DNA of 64,000 nucleotides from Candidatus Nitrotoga sp. MKT (GTDB lineage: Bacteria > Pseudomonadota > Gammaproteobacteria > Burkholderiales > Gallionellaceae). Shown piece by piece: positions 21,683 through 31,179 of the stretch. Under the pieces are notes generated by a model. The model searched no databases, was not told where the DNA came from, and saw only the letters and a program-made list of their open reading frames with translations. The stretch's first letter is position 1. Every line of letters begins with the position of its first letter. Location of the stretch: NCBI GenBank assembly GCA_003402345.1, contig QFXH01000007.1, positions 83,784 to 147,783 of the forward strand, given 5' to 3'. A program made the position numbers and the translations under genes.

Positions 21683-22556
21683 CCGGTCCCCCGCTTCGCT
21701 CTCCCCACTAACCGCTCAACAGGGAATCAACCCACACGCCGCTCAACCTACATCCCTTGCGGCATTGGCCAAAAGTCTTTGGCGTAACCGCCAGCTCATC
21801 GTACAAATGACCAAGCGCGAAGTGGTGGGTCGTTATAAAGGCTCTGTCATGGGTCTGGCTTGGTCCTTTTTTAACCCAGTGTTCATGCTGACCGTGTACA
21901 CCTTTGTTTTCTCTGTGATCTTCAAGTCACGCTGGGGCGTTGGGGGTGAAGAAAGCAAAACACAGTTTGCCGTGGTGCTGTTTGTTGGCATGATCGTGCA
22001 TGGATTGTTTGCTGAGGTACTCAATCGCGCACCGTCGCTTATTCTTTCCAATATTAATTACGTCAAAAAAGTCGTGTTTCCGTTAGAGACACTGCCGATC
22101 ATTGCCATGGGGGCAGCGCTCTTTCACAGCTTTGTCAGCCTGGGTGTGCTGCTGGCTGCTTTTGCCCTGTTTAACGGCTATTTGCACTGGACGGTAATTC
22201 TCGCCCCGCTCGTACTGCTGCCTATAGTTATTCTTACGCTGGGCTTTGCCTGGATGCTTGCATCCTTGGGCGTTTTTTTGCGTGATGTGGGACAAACCAT
22301 CGGCATCACTACCACGGTCATGATGTTTCTTTCTCCAGTCTTTTATCCTGTGACTGCCTTGCCAGAAGGATTTCGTCCCTGGATCATGGTCAACCCGCTC
22401 ACCTTTATTATCGAGCAAGCGCGAGAAGTGTTGATCTGGGGACATCCGCCAGATTGGGTGGGGTTGGGCATATACAGCCTTGTCGCTACCCTAGTTGCTT
22501 GGGCAGGTTACGCCTGGTTTCAAAAAACTAGAAAAGGGTTTGCCGATGTCCTTTGA
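21669..22556 (+). CDS. wzm: ABC-2 type polysaccharide/O-antigen export permease
   Basis: Inner-membrane permease of the Wzm/TagG family, 295 residues from GTG 21669. A cytoplasmic N-terminus (LWRNRQLIVQMTKREVVGRYKGSVMGLAWSF split across the first helix) leads into about six membrane helices. It ends in the family's typical PLTFIIEQAREVLIWG and a final helix. I choose GTG 21669 because GGAG lies 8 bases upstream. The frame is open back to 21591, but that part is the xth relic read in another frame. With Wzt it should flip a lipid-linked glycan across the membrane. Confidence 0.88.
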   Translation: MTAIDRSPASLSPLTAQQGINPHAAQPTSLAALAKSLWRNRQLIVQMTKREVVGRYKGSVMGLAWSFFNPVFMLTVYTFVFSVIFKSRWGVGGEESKTQFAVVLFVGMIVHGLFAEVLNRAPSLILSNINYVKKVVFPLETLPIIAMGAALFHSFVSLGVLLAAFALFNGYLHWTVILAPLVLLPIVILTLGFAWMLASLGVFLRDVGQTIGITTTVMMFLSPVFYPVTALPEGFRPWIMVNPLTFIIEQAREVLIWGHPPDWVGLGIYSLVATLVAWAGYAWFQKTRKGFADVL

Positions 22557-23061
22557 CCAATTGCTTCGCGCAGACGAATGCCAAGCGTTGGAGTTCAAGA
22601 CCCGCTTTGAAATGGGCCGTTTGCTTGAGGCTGACTTGGGGCGGATGCTCATCAATAAGTTACATCGCTTTTTGCTGAAACTGGGCAAGGAATTTGCTTT
22701 TGTTACACGCCAAATGCGCATTAGCGCCGATACCCAAAATTCGTGTACTGACTTGGTGTTCTATCACTATTTGCTCAAGTGTTTTGTCCCCGTTAACCTG
22801 AAAGTTGGCGAACTCACGTATCTGGATATTGCGCAGTTGGATGTGTACGTGCGTATGGCAGAGGATCTACAGTGTGGGTCGACCGACATCCCCAGTAAGG
22901 GTTTTATCCTGTGTGCCGCCAAAAATACGTCTGTAATGCAACGCGGTGCCAGTGAATATAAATTGGTTCTGCCCTTCGAAGACGAATCCCGGGCAGAATT
23001 GGAAAGGGAATGGCTGTGGTTGGCAGAACAAAAAGAAGTAGGGGGAAGAGATGTCTTCTGA
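22546..23061 (+). pseudogene. YhcG/DUF1016-type PDDEXK nuclease remnant between wzm and wzt
   Basis: A 171-codon frame overlaps the wzm stop by 11 bp and the wzt start by 11 bp. Residues about 28-140 match the C-terminal PDDEXK nuclease domain of YhcG (LHRFLLKLGKEFAFVTRQ, then DLVFYHYLLKCFV, then GFILCAAKN). D69 of the active site is kept, but the ExK glutamate is asparagine (N84-L-K86). The usual N-terminal DUF1016 half is missing and replaced by LLRADECQALEFKTRF, which resembles an AlbA_2/Schlafen-type opening. It could be an expressed chimera or a remnant. I favour a degenerate gene trapped in the operon. Confidence 0.6.
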
Positions 23062-24406
23062 AATCGCCATTCGCGTTCAAAACATCAGCAAGTGCTACCA
23101 GATATACAACGCGCCGCGTGATCGGCTCAAGCAGTTTGTCGTCCCGCGCCTACAACGCATGGCCGGGCAAACTCCTAGGCAATACTTCCGCGAGTTCTGG
23201 GCGCTCAAAGATATTTCTTTTGAGGTTAAAAAAGGCGAAACCGTCGGTATTATCGGGCGTAATGGCTCGGGTAAATCCACCTTGTTGCAAATGATCTGCG
23301 GTACGCTGTCACCAACGGGTGGCAGCGTGGAGACCAATGGCCGCATCGCGGCCTTGCTGGAATTGGGCTCCGGATTTAACCCAGAATTCACTGGGCGCGA
23401 AAACGTCTACATGAACGCTGCCGTACTAGGTTTAGGTAAAAAAGAAGTGGACGAGCGGTTTGACGACATCGCTGCTTTTGCTGACATTGGCCAGTTTATT
23501 GAACAACCAGTTAAAACTTACTCAAGTGGTATGGTAGTGCGCTTGGCTTTTGCCGTTCAAGCCATGATTGATCCAGATATTTTTGTTGTTGATGAAGCAC
23601 TCGCTGTGGGTGATGAAAAATTTCAACGAAAGTGCTTTGTACGTTTGGAGGAACTAAAGAGCAGGGGCTCCGCGATTCTTTTTGTGTCGCACTCTGCGGG
23701 ACACATTACTGAATTATGCGACAAAGTTTTATTTCTTGATCATGGAGAGCGACTCATGTACAGCATAGCTCCTGAAACTATACGTGCCTACCAAAAGTTG
23801 ATTTACGCCCCTGTTGAGGAACAGCAGCGATTAGTTCAAGAATACCGCGCTGCAGATCAATCGGGTAAGCGGATAGAAAACAATGTCGAGGGTGGATCAA
23901 TAACCATTTCCTATGAGCATCTTTCCAATGACTTTGACCCCGGCCTTGTACCCCAGACGACTGAGGCATACTCAGTGCAGGGCGCTGAGATCGAATCGAT
24001 ACAGATATTTGATGCGAAGGGGCGTGCAGTTAACGTACTACAACCAGGAGGAGATTATCAATTTGTTGTGTCTGGCCGCTTTTTGAACAGCCTTGCCGGA
24101 GTTTGTTTTGGAATATCCATAAAATCTACATCTGGAGTGATAATTACAGGGCAACGGTATCCGGAAGAAGGCATATTCATTGAACAGATTGAGGCAGGGA
24201 AATCCTTTAAAATTACTTATGGCTTTAGGATGGATGTGTTGCCCGGTACCTATTTTGTTGGGGGTGGTATTTGGTCGTCCCAACAAACAATTCTCGCCCA
24301 CCGAGTTTTGGACGCGCTCATGTTTCGCGTTATACACAACAAAAAACAACACGCATTTGGATATGTCGATTCCTCTGCGGGTGAGACCAAATTGGAAATA
24401 ATTTAG
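23051..24406 (+). CDS. wzt: ABC transporter ATPase with C-terminal glycan-binding domain
   Basis: Drives export of a lipid-linked polysaccharide with Wzm. The 451 residues split into an ATPase and a Wzt C-terminal beta-sandwich. Walker A GRNGSGKST is at 69-77, signature YSSGM at 157-161 and Walker B IFVVDEALAVGD at 177-188. The C-terminal domain (about 290-445) would recognise the modified non-reducing end of the finished glycan. The presence of this domain implies a chain-terminating modification such as methylation, phosphorylation or sulfation, made elsewhere in the cluster. The sulfotransferase downstream is a candidate, which is inference. Confidence 0.93.
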   Translation: MSSEIAIRVQNISKCYQIYNAPRDRLKQFVVPRLQRMAGQTPRQYFREFWALKDISFEVKKGETVGIIGRNGSGKSTLLQMICGTLSPTGGSVETNGRIAALLELGSGFNPEFTGRENVYMNAAVLGLGKKEVDERFDDIAAFADIGQFIEQPVKTYSSGMVVRLAFAVQAMIDPDIFVVDEALAVGDEKFQRKCFVRLEELKSRGSAILFVSHSAGHITELCDKVLFLDHGERLMYSIAPETIRAYQKLIYAPVEEQQRLVQEYRAADQSGKRIENNVEGGSITISYEHLSNDFDPGLVPQTTEAYSVQGAEIESIQIFDAKGRAVNVLQPGGDYQFVVSGRFLNSLAGVCFGISIKSTSGVIITGQRYPEEGIFIEQIEAGKSFKITYGFRMDVLPGTYFVGGGIWSSQQTILAHRVLDALMFRVIHNKKQHAFGYVDSSAGETKLEII

Positions 24407-24532
24407 GGGGAGCATGTCCACTGGATATTTGTTGGCACTTGGCGATTTTGATTTAGTGAGGCTTAAGTTTGCTGACGATTTAGGGTTTCAGAATGTCGGG
24501 GGTAGATATTTCGCAACGCAAATATTAATTTT

Positions 24533-25510
24533 ATGAAAAATTTTATTATTATCACGACAATAAACGAGAAGACTAAAGCTATTTCCGAGTTCGAGGGGAA
24601 GGCTGGCTGGCATCTTGTCATTGTAGGCGATAAGAAAAGCAAGCCGATTGAAAGCAATCGCAACCTAACCTTTTTGTCGGTGGAAGACCAGCACAAGCTT
24701 GGCTTCGGTATCTCCGCCAAGCTGCCCTATAATCACTACACCAGAAAGAACATCGGCTATTTATATGCCATTCGCGAGGGGGCAGATGTCATCTACGACA
24801 CGGATGACGACAATGTTCCTTATCCTTATTGGGGTCTCGAAAATTTTGAATGCGAGAGCCTTATCCAAAGCGAAAATGCTTTTGTTAATATTTATTGCCA
24901 TTTCACCGATGAATTGATCTGGCCTCGGGGGTTTCCGTTAGACCTAATCAACCAAAGTGAAAAACTAAAGTCCAATATGGCGTTGCCAGTGAAGGTTGGC
25001 GTTTGGCAGGGTTTGGCTGATCTTGACCCGGATGTGGACGCTATCTATCGGTTGATATTTAACAAGCCAGTGAAATTTGAGCGAAAAAAACCGGTGGTTC
25101 TTCCCCCGGGGAAATACTGCCCTTTCAACTCTCAAAATACCTTCTGGACTAAAGAGGCGTTCTCATATCTCTATCTGCCAGCAACGACGAGTTTCAGGTT
25201 TACAGACATTCTCCGGGGCTTTATTGCGCAAAGGTTATTATGGGAGTCTGGGATGCATTTGGGGTTTCATGAAGCTACTGTTTACCAGGAAAGAAACATT
25301 CACGATCTTATGAAGGACTTTAAAGACGAAGTGGAGTGCTATTTGAATACGAGGAAGGTAATCAACGTATTGCAGGGACTCCGTTGTTCTGATAACCCTG
25401 CCGATAATTTAGCCCTTGCCTATCAAGGTCTGGTTAAAGATCAGCTTATCAGTTCGGATGAACTATTGATTCTGGATGCATGGCGTAGAGATCTTGAACA
25501 CATTTTTTAG
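24533..25510 (+). CDS. STELLO-like (DUF288) glycosyltransferase
   Basis: 325 residues. The opening KNFIIITTINEKTKAISEFE, then WHLVIVGDKK, LPYNHYTRKNIGYLYAIREG and the acidic YDTDDDNVPY (88-97) correspond to the STELLO/DUF288 family, known from plants and protists and found sporadically in bacteria. DTDDD would coordinate the donor metal. The mid region (KYCPFNSQNTFWTKEAF) and a helical C-terminus follow. It is the first gene after Wzt (126 bp gap) in a plus-strand run of glycan genes. The donor sugar is unknown. Confidence 0.75.
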   Translation: MKNFIIITTINEKTKAISEFEGKAGWHLVIVGDKKSKPIESNRNLTFLSVEDQHKLGFGISAKLPYNHYTRKNIGYLYAIREGADVIYDTDDDNVPYPYWGLENFECESLIQSENAFVNIYCHFTDELIWPRGFPLDLINQSEKLKSNMALPVKVGVWQGLADLDPDVDAIYRLIFNKPVKFERKKPVVLPPGKYCPFNSQNTFWTKEAFSYLYLPATTSFRFTDILRGFIAQRLLWESGMHLGFHEATVYQERNIHDLMKDFKDEVECYLNTRKVINVLQGLRCSDNPADNLALAYQGLVKDQLISSDELLILDAWRRDLEHIF

Positions 25511-25524
25511 AAAGTTGATAGTCG

Positions 25525-26343
25525 ATGATTTCAGTTATTACATGGGATGCAGGCTTTAGGGAGTCGTATCACACGGTTGATTATTTCAGCCGCCAGACTT
25601 TGAACAGAAATCAGTTTGAATTTATTTGGGCTGATTATTATTCAACTATCAAGCCCGAATTAAAGGAAAAAATTCGGGCGATGGGTAACGGCAGAACTTT
25701 TTGTTTTAACGGAGAGGGAAGATGGCATCTTGGGCGATGCCTTAACGCAGCGATCCGGGAATGCAAAGGAGACTTGATAGTTATTCCCGATGGAGACATT
25801 GTGGTTGGCGAAGACTTTCTGGAAGAGGTCGTTCGATGTCATGAAAAATATCAAGATTTAGTCCTTTATTTCAGGCGCTGGGATGAACTCAAGCCTGACA
25901 CTAGCACTCAAAAAATTGATCTTTCAAGGCTAATGAATGATTGCATACTTACTAATCCGACAAATTATGGTGGGTGCCTTACGCTTTCCAAAAAGGCTTT
26001 TAATTATGTCAATGGGTATGAAGAGCATCTTCTTTTTTCTGAAGCCGGCGCCAATGGCATGGAATTATATACACGGTTAAAGAATGCGGGATTTCCAATA
26101 ATGTGGCATCCAACGTATAAGATATATCATCCATGGCACGATGGCACTTCACCAAAAGATTCAGAATATTTGCAACAGTTAGATTTGCAGAAATTACTAA
26201 TAAAAAATCGCGATCTAAATATTGATTATTTGGCTGATTTAAATGTAATCGATATAAATGCCCAGGCGCATATAAATAATGGCTCTTTTCCGCAAAATAG
26301 AGTAAGTTTTGTGCAAAAACTAAAAAAAATATTATTGGATTAA
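25525..26343 (+). CDS. GT2-family glycosyltransferase
   Basis: 272 residues of GT-A fold. MISVITWDAGFRESYHTVDY starts the nucleotide-binding strand, LGRCLNAAIRECKGDLIVIP leads to PDGDIVV with the metal-binding DxD-like pair, and NYGGCLTLSKKAFNYVNGYE matches the galactosyltransferase-type second half. It follows the STELLO-like gene by 14 bp. Base composition looks more AT-rich than the housekeeping regions, suggesting acquired DNA. The linkage formed cannot be predicted. Confidence 0.85.
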   Translation: MISVITWDAGFRESYHTVDYFSRQTLNRNQFEFIWADYYSTIKPELKEKIRAMGNGRTFCFNGEGRWHLGRCLNAAIRECKGDLIVIPDGDIVVGEDFLEEVVRCHEKYQDLVLYFRRWDELKPDTSTQKIDLSRLMNDCILTNPTNYGGCLTLSKKAFNYVNGYEEHLLFSEAGANGMELYTRLKNAGFPIMWHPTYKIYHPWHDGTSPKDSEYLQQLDLQKLLIKNRDLNIDYLADLNVIDINAQAHINNGSFPQNRVSFVQKLKKILLD

Positions 26344-26399
26344 CACGCGATCCCTTATATAGTGCTATGGCATGCTGAAAATATATTGGCTAGGCGTTT

Positions 26400-27707
26400 A
26401 TGGGTGATGTCGATAATTGGCCATTGGCTGACAAGGTGAAATTATTTGGTTATCTTCGTTGGAACAGCTATTGTTCTAAGAAGTACAAGCTTCTTTATGT
26501 CGCGACACCCAAAGTAGCATGCACTTCGCTTAAATGGTGGTTTGCGGATCTTGAGCATACCTCAAAAGCTATTCGTGATAGTACTGGAAGCACTGAGACT
26601 AGCCCTGAATTAGTTATTCACGACACTTTCTTTAAGGTAGCGCCAAATGTAACTGGTTTGTTGCCGGATGCTCTTTTGGAGCCGCTTACTTCGAATGATT
26701 ATTTTAGATTTGCTGTTGTCCGTAATCCATATAAACGAATTTTTTCGGCATGGCAGTCCAAATTGTTGCTAAGAGAACCATTGCAGGTAACGCCTTACCT
26801 TGGATGCGATTTTTATAATCAACCGATTGAAAAAGCCAGTGATATTGCTTTAGCTTTTGAGGGTTTTCTTGAGCATCTCTTCGCTAACGAAGCGTCCTCT
26901 TACTGGGATATTCATTGGACCCCTCAAGTGGATTTGCTTCGGCCAGACCTGATTAACTACACAAAACTGGTCAGAATTGAAGATGCGAAGGTACTTAGCC
27001 AATCGCTTGCGATGCATCTTGGTGAGAATATTTTAGACCCTTTTGCAGCTCGGCATACAAACGAGAGCCTAATCCCGTATCTACCAGAATTTATAACGGA
27101 ACGTAGTTCTGAATTGATCCTTTTGTTGTATGCGGCAGATTTCGAAATATTTGGTTATAGCAAGCAACCGCCAAGAACAGAGGAGTTATTCTCTGATGGC
27201 CAATTCGATGTTGCCCTTAAGGCAATTGCAATTATTCGAGGACGTCATCAACGTTTTGGTGAAGTTCAAGCGTCAATGAGGGATCAGATTGCCAGGATCA
27301 GCAAGGAGATGATTCGCGAACGGGACGAGACGATCCATGCACAGACCAGGTTGATCGATGAGCGTGCTGAAGGAATGCGGATCATGGAGGGGATGATTCA
27401 AGAGCGCGATGCGACGATTGTTGCCCAAGTTAAGTTGATTGACGAGCGTGTTGATGGAATGCGGATCATGGAGGGGATGATCCAAGAGCGTGGTGCAACA
27501 ATTTCCGCCCAGACAAAGCTGATCGACGAATGTAATGAGCGGATGAGGATCATGGAAGGGGTTGTCCGAGAGCGCGATGGGCAGATCGCCAGCCTCAACC
27601 AGGCTTTAGTGGTATGTGATGCAAGAATTCAAGGGTTCTATTCTTCGCGTTCGTGGCGGCTGACTCGACCATTAAGGTTTTTGGCTCGATTCATACGCGG
27701 AGATTAA
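26400..27707 (+). CDS. sulfotransferase with C-terminal coiled-coil repeats
   Basis: 435 residues. The PAPS 5'-phosphosulfate loop is TPKVACTSLK (36-45), and the 3'-phosphate site is VVRNPYKRIFSAW (106-118), together diagnostic of a Sulfotransfer_2 type enzyme. After the catalytic domain (to about 265) comes a coiled coil with three 28-residue repeats (307-390; ERDxTIxAQxKLIDE core). The C-terminal SRSWRLTRPLRFLARF is seen at the ends of many surface-glycan glycosyltransferases. It probably sulfates the exported glycan, perhaps as the end modification read by Wzt. PAPS is made from genes outside the window. Confidence 0.85.
   Translation: MGDVDNWPLADKVKLFGYLRWNSYCSKKYKLLYVATPKVACTSLKWWFADLEHTSKAIRDSTGSTETSPELVIHDTFFKVAPNVTGLLPDALLEPLTSNDYFRFAVVRNPYKRIFSAWQSKLLLREPLQVTPYLGCDFYNQPIEKASDIALAFEGFLEHLFANEASSYWDIHWTPQVDLLRPDLINYTKLVRIEDAKVLSQSLAMHLGENILDPFAARHTNESLIPYLPEFITERSSELILLLYAADFEIFGYSKQPPRTEELFSDGQFDVALKAIAIIRGRHQRFGEVQASMRDQIARISKEMIRERDETIHAQTRLIDERAEGMRIMEGMIQERDATIVAQVKLIDERVDGMRIMEGMIQERGATISAQTKLIDECNERMRIMEGVVRERDGQIASLNQALVVCDARIQGFYSSRSWRLTRPLRFLARFIRGD
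27318..27569 (+). repeat. three 84-bp tandem repeats encoding a coiled coil
   Basis: Three consecutive 84-bp units inside the sulfotransferase gene encode 28 residues each (four heptads). The units share the pattern ERDxTIxAQxxLIDExxxxMRIMEGMIQ with modest divergence between copies. Copy number could vary by recombination without a frameshift and would change the coiled-coil length. Confidence 0.85.
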
Positions 27708-27796
27708 TGAATGCTGTTCGTGAGGAATAAGAAAAATAATGACTTTGTTTAATTTAATTCGATAAGTCTCTTGGTAGGCGTGGAAATTTTTAATTT

Positions 27797-29107
27797 ATGA
27801 GTAGAATTGCAATAGTTGCTCCTGCGCCGATTAAAGGATCAGGGGGAGTCGCGCGAATATACGTTTTTGCAATGGCATTAAACACGGCTGGTTATAAATG
27901 TGATGTCTATGTTTTTGATTCCAATGGCCGCAGCAGTTTTGATTTGAAAGTCGATGCAGCGGGCTTTTACGATGTTGACGGCGTCGATGTTTTTACTGGA
28001 ATATCGCTACGCGAGAATTACGAGCTGCTTATCGCAACTCGCTGGGATACTGCCAAGATTGTGCGCGACCTTCCTTCGAGTAAGAAGGCATATTTAATAC
28101 AGGACTTCGAAGCATGTTTCAATCCAGTAGGCGATGGCACCATACTCGCCGAAAATTCATACTTGTATGGGCTTCAAGCTATTACTTATGGCCGCTGGCT
28201 TGCCTTCAAGCTTTATAGCGAATTCGGTAACGCGCCATATTATTGCAACTTCGCAACGAACCTGACGATTTTTCGAGTGAAGCAGCAGATGAGAGATCGG
28301 ATAGGAAAACCTCCGGCTGTCTGCTTTATTTACCAGCATGACAAGCCACGTCGTTGTCCACATCTTGGAATTGAAGCTTTAGGTATCGTTAAACATTTAC
28401 GTCCAGATGTGGAATTATATTTCGTTGGTTCCAATGAATCGCCAAAGCTCTGGTACGACTACACAAACGTTGGCTTACTAAGTACAGAGGAGTTGAATGA
28501 TCTTTATAATCGTTGTCATGTTGGCTTTTGCCTGAGTTCAAGCAATCCCTCATGCAACCCCTTCGACATGATGGCCGCAGGCCTACCTGCCGTTGATCTT
28601 TATCGCGAGAACAACTTGTTCGACATTCCCAGCGGGGGGGTATTGCTCGCGCATCAAACGCCCGAGTCTCTCGCCGAAGCAATCCTTTACCTGATATCTA
28701 ACCCGGAAATTCTTTTAAAGATGTCTGATTTTGGCGCGGAGTTCATGAAAGTGAGATCAGCTACCGGTGAAATTCAGGAATTCCTTGGTGCTATTGAAGG
28801 CATTCTAACCGAGAAGCCCAGTATCTTCGATGCGTCAGCAATAGTGCAACAGCGTTTTACCGGTCAGGCAGTGATAGCAGCGGTCAATATGAGTCCCTCA
28901 GTTGTCCAGCATGTTCGTAGCCAACGAAGCAAGTTTATCGCTCTTGAAAATCAGTCCGTTGATACTGATTTGAATGACGAGACATTCAAATCGCATAGCT
29001 TTGTTACTGCTATTAATCAAATAAGTGCCTACCCAGTACTGATTAACACGTCGCTTGCGTCCAGGATAAAACGTTTGATCAAGCGCATGGTTAGTATTGT
29101 TAGATGA
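27797..29107 (+). CDS. GT4 / WsaF-like rhamnosyltransferase family protein
   Basis: 436 residues. The N-terminus IAIVAPAPIKGSGGVARIYV opens a GT-B fold. The central AYLIQDFEACFNPVGDGT and CFIYQHDKPRRCPHLGIEAL blocks match the WsaF-type S-layer rhamnosyltransferase group, and ISSSNPSCNPFDMMAAGLPAVDL-like donor-site residues follow. A helical C-terminal extension of about 100 residues is unassigned. It overlaps the next gene by 4 bp (ATGA). Donor probably an activated deoxyhexose, which is inferred from family resemblance only. Confidence 0.78.
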   Translation: MSRIAIVAPAPIKGSGGVARIYVFAMALNTAGYKCDVYVFDSNGRSSFDLKVDAAGFYDVDGVDVFTGISLRENYELLIATRWDTAKIVRDLPSSKKAYLIQDFEACFNPVGDGTILAENSYLYGLQAITYGRWLAFKLYSEFGNAPYYCNFATNLTIFRVKQQMRDRIGKPPAVCFIYQHDKPRRCPHLGIEALGIVKHLRPDVELYFVGSNESPKLWYDYTNVGLLSTEELNDLYNRCHVGFCLSSSNPSCNPFDMMAAGLPAVDLYRENNLFDIPSGGVLLAHQTPESLAEAILYLISNPEILLKMSDFGAEFMKVRSATGEIQEFLGAIEGILTEKPSIFDASAIVQQRFTGQAVIAAVNMSPSVVQHVRSQRSKFIALENQSVDTDLNDETFKSHSFVTAINQISAYPVLINTSLASRIKRLIKRMVSIVR

Positions 29108-31179
29108 GACAGTTTGATCTTATTACGATTGATGTGTGGGATACGTTGCTGCGACGCAAATGTCATCCTGATGCGATCAAAATTCATGTAAGTAATTTTT
29201 TACTCAACAATTACTTACAAAGATTAAAGCCTGAATATCATGATGCTTGGAAACTCATGTGGGAGCGTCAAGCAGCAGAAAGATTGATTGGTACACATAA
29301 CCGTTCTTCCGGAATGGATGACGAGTATCAATTACATGACGTCTACAGACAGTGGCTTAAGGTTGTTTTTACTTCTTCAGTGGACATAGATTTGATAGTT
29401 GTAACGCTTGAGGCTGTTGAGTTACAGCAGGAAAAATATGTTATCTATGCCGATCCACAGATCAAAAATTTATTAGACTCTTATTCGTCACCCTCGCAGA
29501 TATTCGTGTCTGATTTTTATATGAGTGCCACTAATCTTATGGAGTTGATTAGACACGTGGGACTCGATAGCGTAGTCGATCGGGGTTATTCTTCCTGCGA
29601 CCATTATCTAAATAAGCGCTCGGGGCGATTGTTTGGATTTGTCCATGATAAGGAGGGAGTATCTGCAAGTTCAACATTGCACATCGGTGATAACTTGCAC
29701 TCCGACGTACACATTCCGAAAGTGCTTGGTGCTCAATCATTGGCATATCTTCCAAAGGCTGAAACTGATTTACAACGTCAGCTGAAAGCGCAATTCGAAC
29801 ATCGGGACAGCAATATTGCAGAAATTCTAGCAAAGCTCAGGCCGCCGTCGGTATTGCCGCCAAATCTCTCTGGTATTGAACGACGGCTTTATGAATATGG
29901 CGTGACGTGTGCGCCGTTACTGGTTGGTTTTATGCTGTTTGTCATGGAACAAGCCATCCGGCAAGGCCATGAAAGAATTTATTTCTTTACGCGCGAGGGG
30001 GAGTTTTTCAAGAGTATTTATGATGCCTTGCGTGATGTTCAGCCCCTGCGTCAGCAGGTTCCACCTTCAGAAATTCTTGAGGTTAGCCGTCTCGCGACAT
30101 TTGCGCCATCCTTGCGCGAATTTACGCCTCAAGAGCTGATGCGCATTTGGAATCTTTATGGCACCCAGTCTGTTGCGGCGCTACTCAAATCGATGAACAT
30201 CGATCTGGTAAGTGCAGTTATTCACTTGTCACGTCAAGGTATCGATCCGCAGGAGCCAATTCGCTACCCGTGGTTAGATCAAAGAATAATTGACTTATTT
30301 AATGATCCGCTGTTCTGTGATTTTCTCAGTAGAAAAGTTGGCGATCATAAACATTCCCTGATGATTTATCTGAAGCAAAAAGGCCTATCTACTTCATCCC
30401 AAAAGGCAGCTATTGTAGATATCGGCTGGCGCGGAACAATCCAGGACAACCTTGCCTATCTTCTCCCTAAATGCCAGTTCGACGGCTATTACTTGGGCCT
30501 GGAGAAATTTCTCAATCTCCAGCCAGCGAATTGCACCAAAGCTGCTTTTGGTCCGAATTTAAATCAGACTGAATGGGCATATTTGCCAGATTTTTTTCAT
30601 TCCGTTGCACCTGTAGAGATGTTGTGTAATTCGCCAAATGGTAGTGTTGTTGGCTACAAAGTCAGCAATGATTTTGCGGTGGCAGAGCGAACTGTGGACG
30701 CCGCAGAAAATGTAATTTTTGACCGTTATGTTAATTACTTTCAGAAAGGTGTCATTGCCTCGGTTGCTGGCATCGGAGAAATGGTCAGTATTCATGCTAT
30801 AGCCTCGAAAGAACTCCGCCCTTTGGCGGTCAAAACTTGGGGGGAAATTATCAGAACTCCAAATTCTGATGTTATCACTGCTTATTTTCAGCTAAACCAC
30901 AATGAACAGTTCGGTTTGGGTAGGTTTGAGGACAAACGTAATCGCATTCCTATAAGTCGTTGGGGTAAAGCGTTGCTTTCCCCACAAGGTATGCGTGAGT
31001 TTATTATTCAGCTGGTGGCAACAGGTTGGCCAGAGGGATATCTGGCCCGTAGTAATTTTTTGTTTGTCTGGCCAGCGATAAAATTTCTTCGAAAGCTTCG
31101 AAAGCTTCGAAAGCTTCGAAAGCTTCGAAAGCTTCGAAAGCTTCGAAAGCTTCGAAAGCTTCGAAAGTATTTTTTATAA
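29104..31179 (+). CDS. HAD-superfamily predicted hydrolase (COG5610-like) with repeat tail
   Basis: 691 residues. The N-terminal HAD domain has DVWDTLL (motif I, near residue 10), IFVSDFYMS and TLHIGDNLHSDV (motif IV). The second half (from about 270) has YFFTREGEFFKSIYDAL and AAIVDIGWRGTIQDNLAYLL, which I associate with the COG5610 hydrolases found in surface-polysaccharide clusters. Their reaction is unknown. The C-terminus is a basic tail of nine LRK tripeptides encoded by a perfect 9-bp tandem repeat, ending YFL. The start overlaps the preceding GT stop. Confidence 0.75.
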   Translation: MRQFDLITIDVWDTLLRRKCHPDAIKIHVSNFLLNNYLQRLKPEYHDAWKLMWERQAAERLIGTHNRSSGMDDEYQLHDVYRQWLKVVFTSSVDIDLIVVTLEAVELQQEKYVIYADPQIKNLLDSYSSPSQIFVSDFYMSATNLMELIRHVGLDSVVDRGYSSCDHYLNKRSGRLFGFVHDKEGVSASSTLHIGDNLHSDVHIPKVLGAQSLAYLPKAETDLQRQLKAQFEHRDSNIAEILAKLRPPSVLPPNLSGIERRLYEYGVTCAPLLVGFMLFVMEQAIRQGHERIYFFTREGEFFKSIYDALRDVQPLRQQVPPSEILEVSRLATFAPSLREFTPQELMRIWNLYGTQSVAALLKSMNIDLVSAVIHLSRQGIDPQEPIRYPWLDQRIIDLFNDPLFCDFLSRKVGDHKHSLMIYLKQKGLSTSSQKAAIVDIGWRGTIQDNLAYLLPKCQFDGYYLGLEKFLNLQPANCTKAAFGPNLNQTEWAYLPDFFHSVAPVEMLCNSPNGSVVGYKVSNDFAVAERTVDAAENVIFDRYVNYFQKGVIASVAGIGEMVSIHAIASKELRPLAVKTWGEIIRTPNSDVITAYFQLNHNEQFGLGRFEDKRNRIPISRWGKALLSPQGMREFIIQLVATGWPEGYLARSNFLFVWPAIKFLRKLRKLRKLRKLRKLRKLRKLRKLRKYFL
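31087..31167 (+). repeat. nine perfect copies of a 9-bp tandem repeat
   Basis: CTTCGAAAG is repeated nine times without mismatch at the 3' end of the HAD gene, coding LRK each time. The unit overlaps two palindromes, TTCGAA and AAGCTT. Because the unit is a multiple of three, copy-number change keeps the frame. Confidence 0.97.

Noticed and set aside
31087..31167. Tandem repeat considered as a CRISPR-like array
   Set aside because: The unit is 9 bp with no spacers and lies in frame inside a coding sequence.
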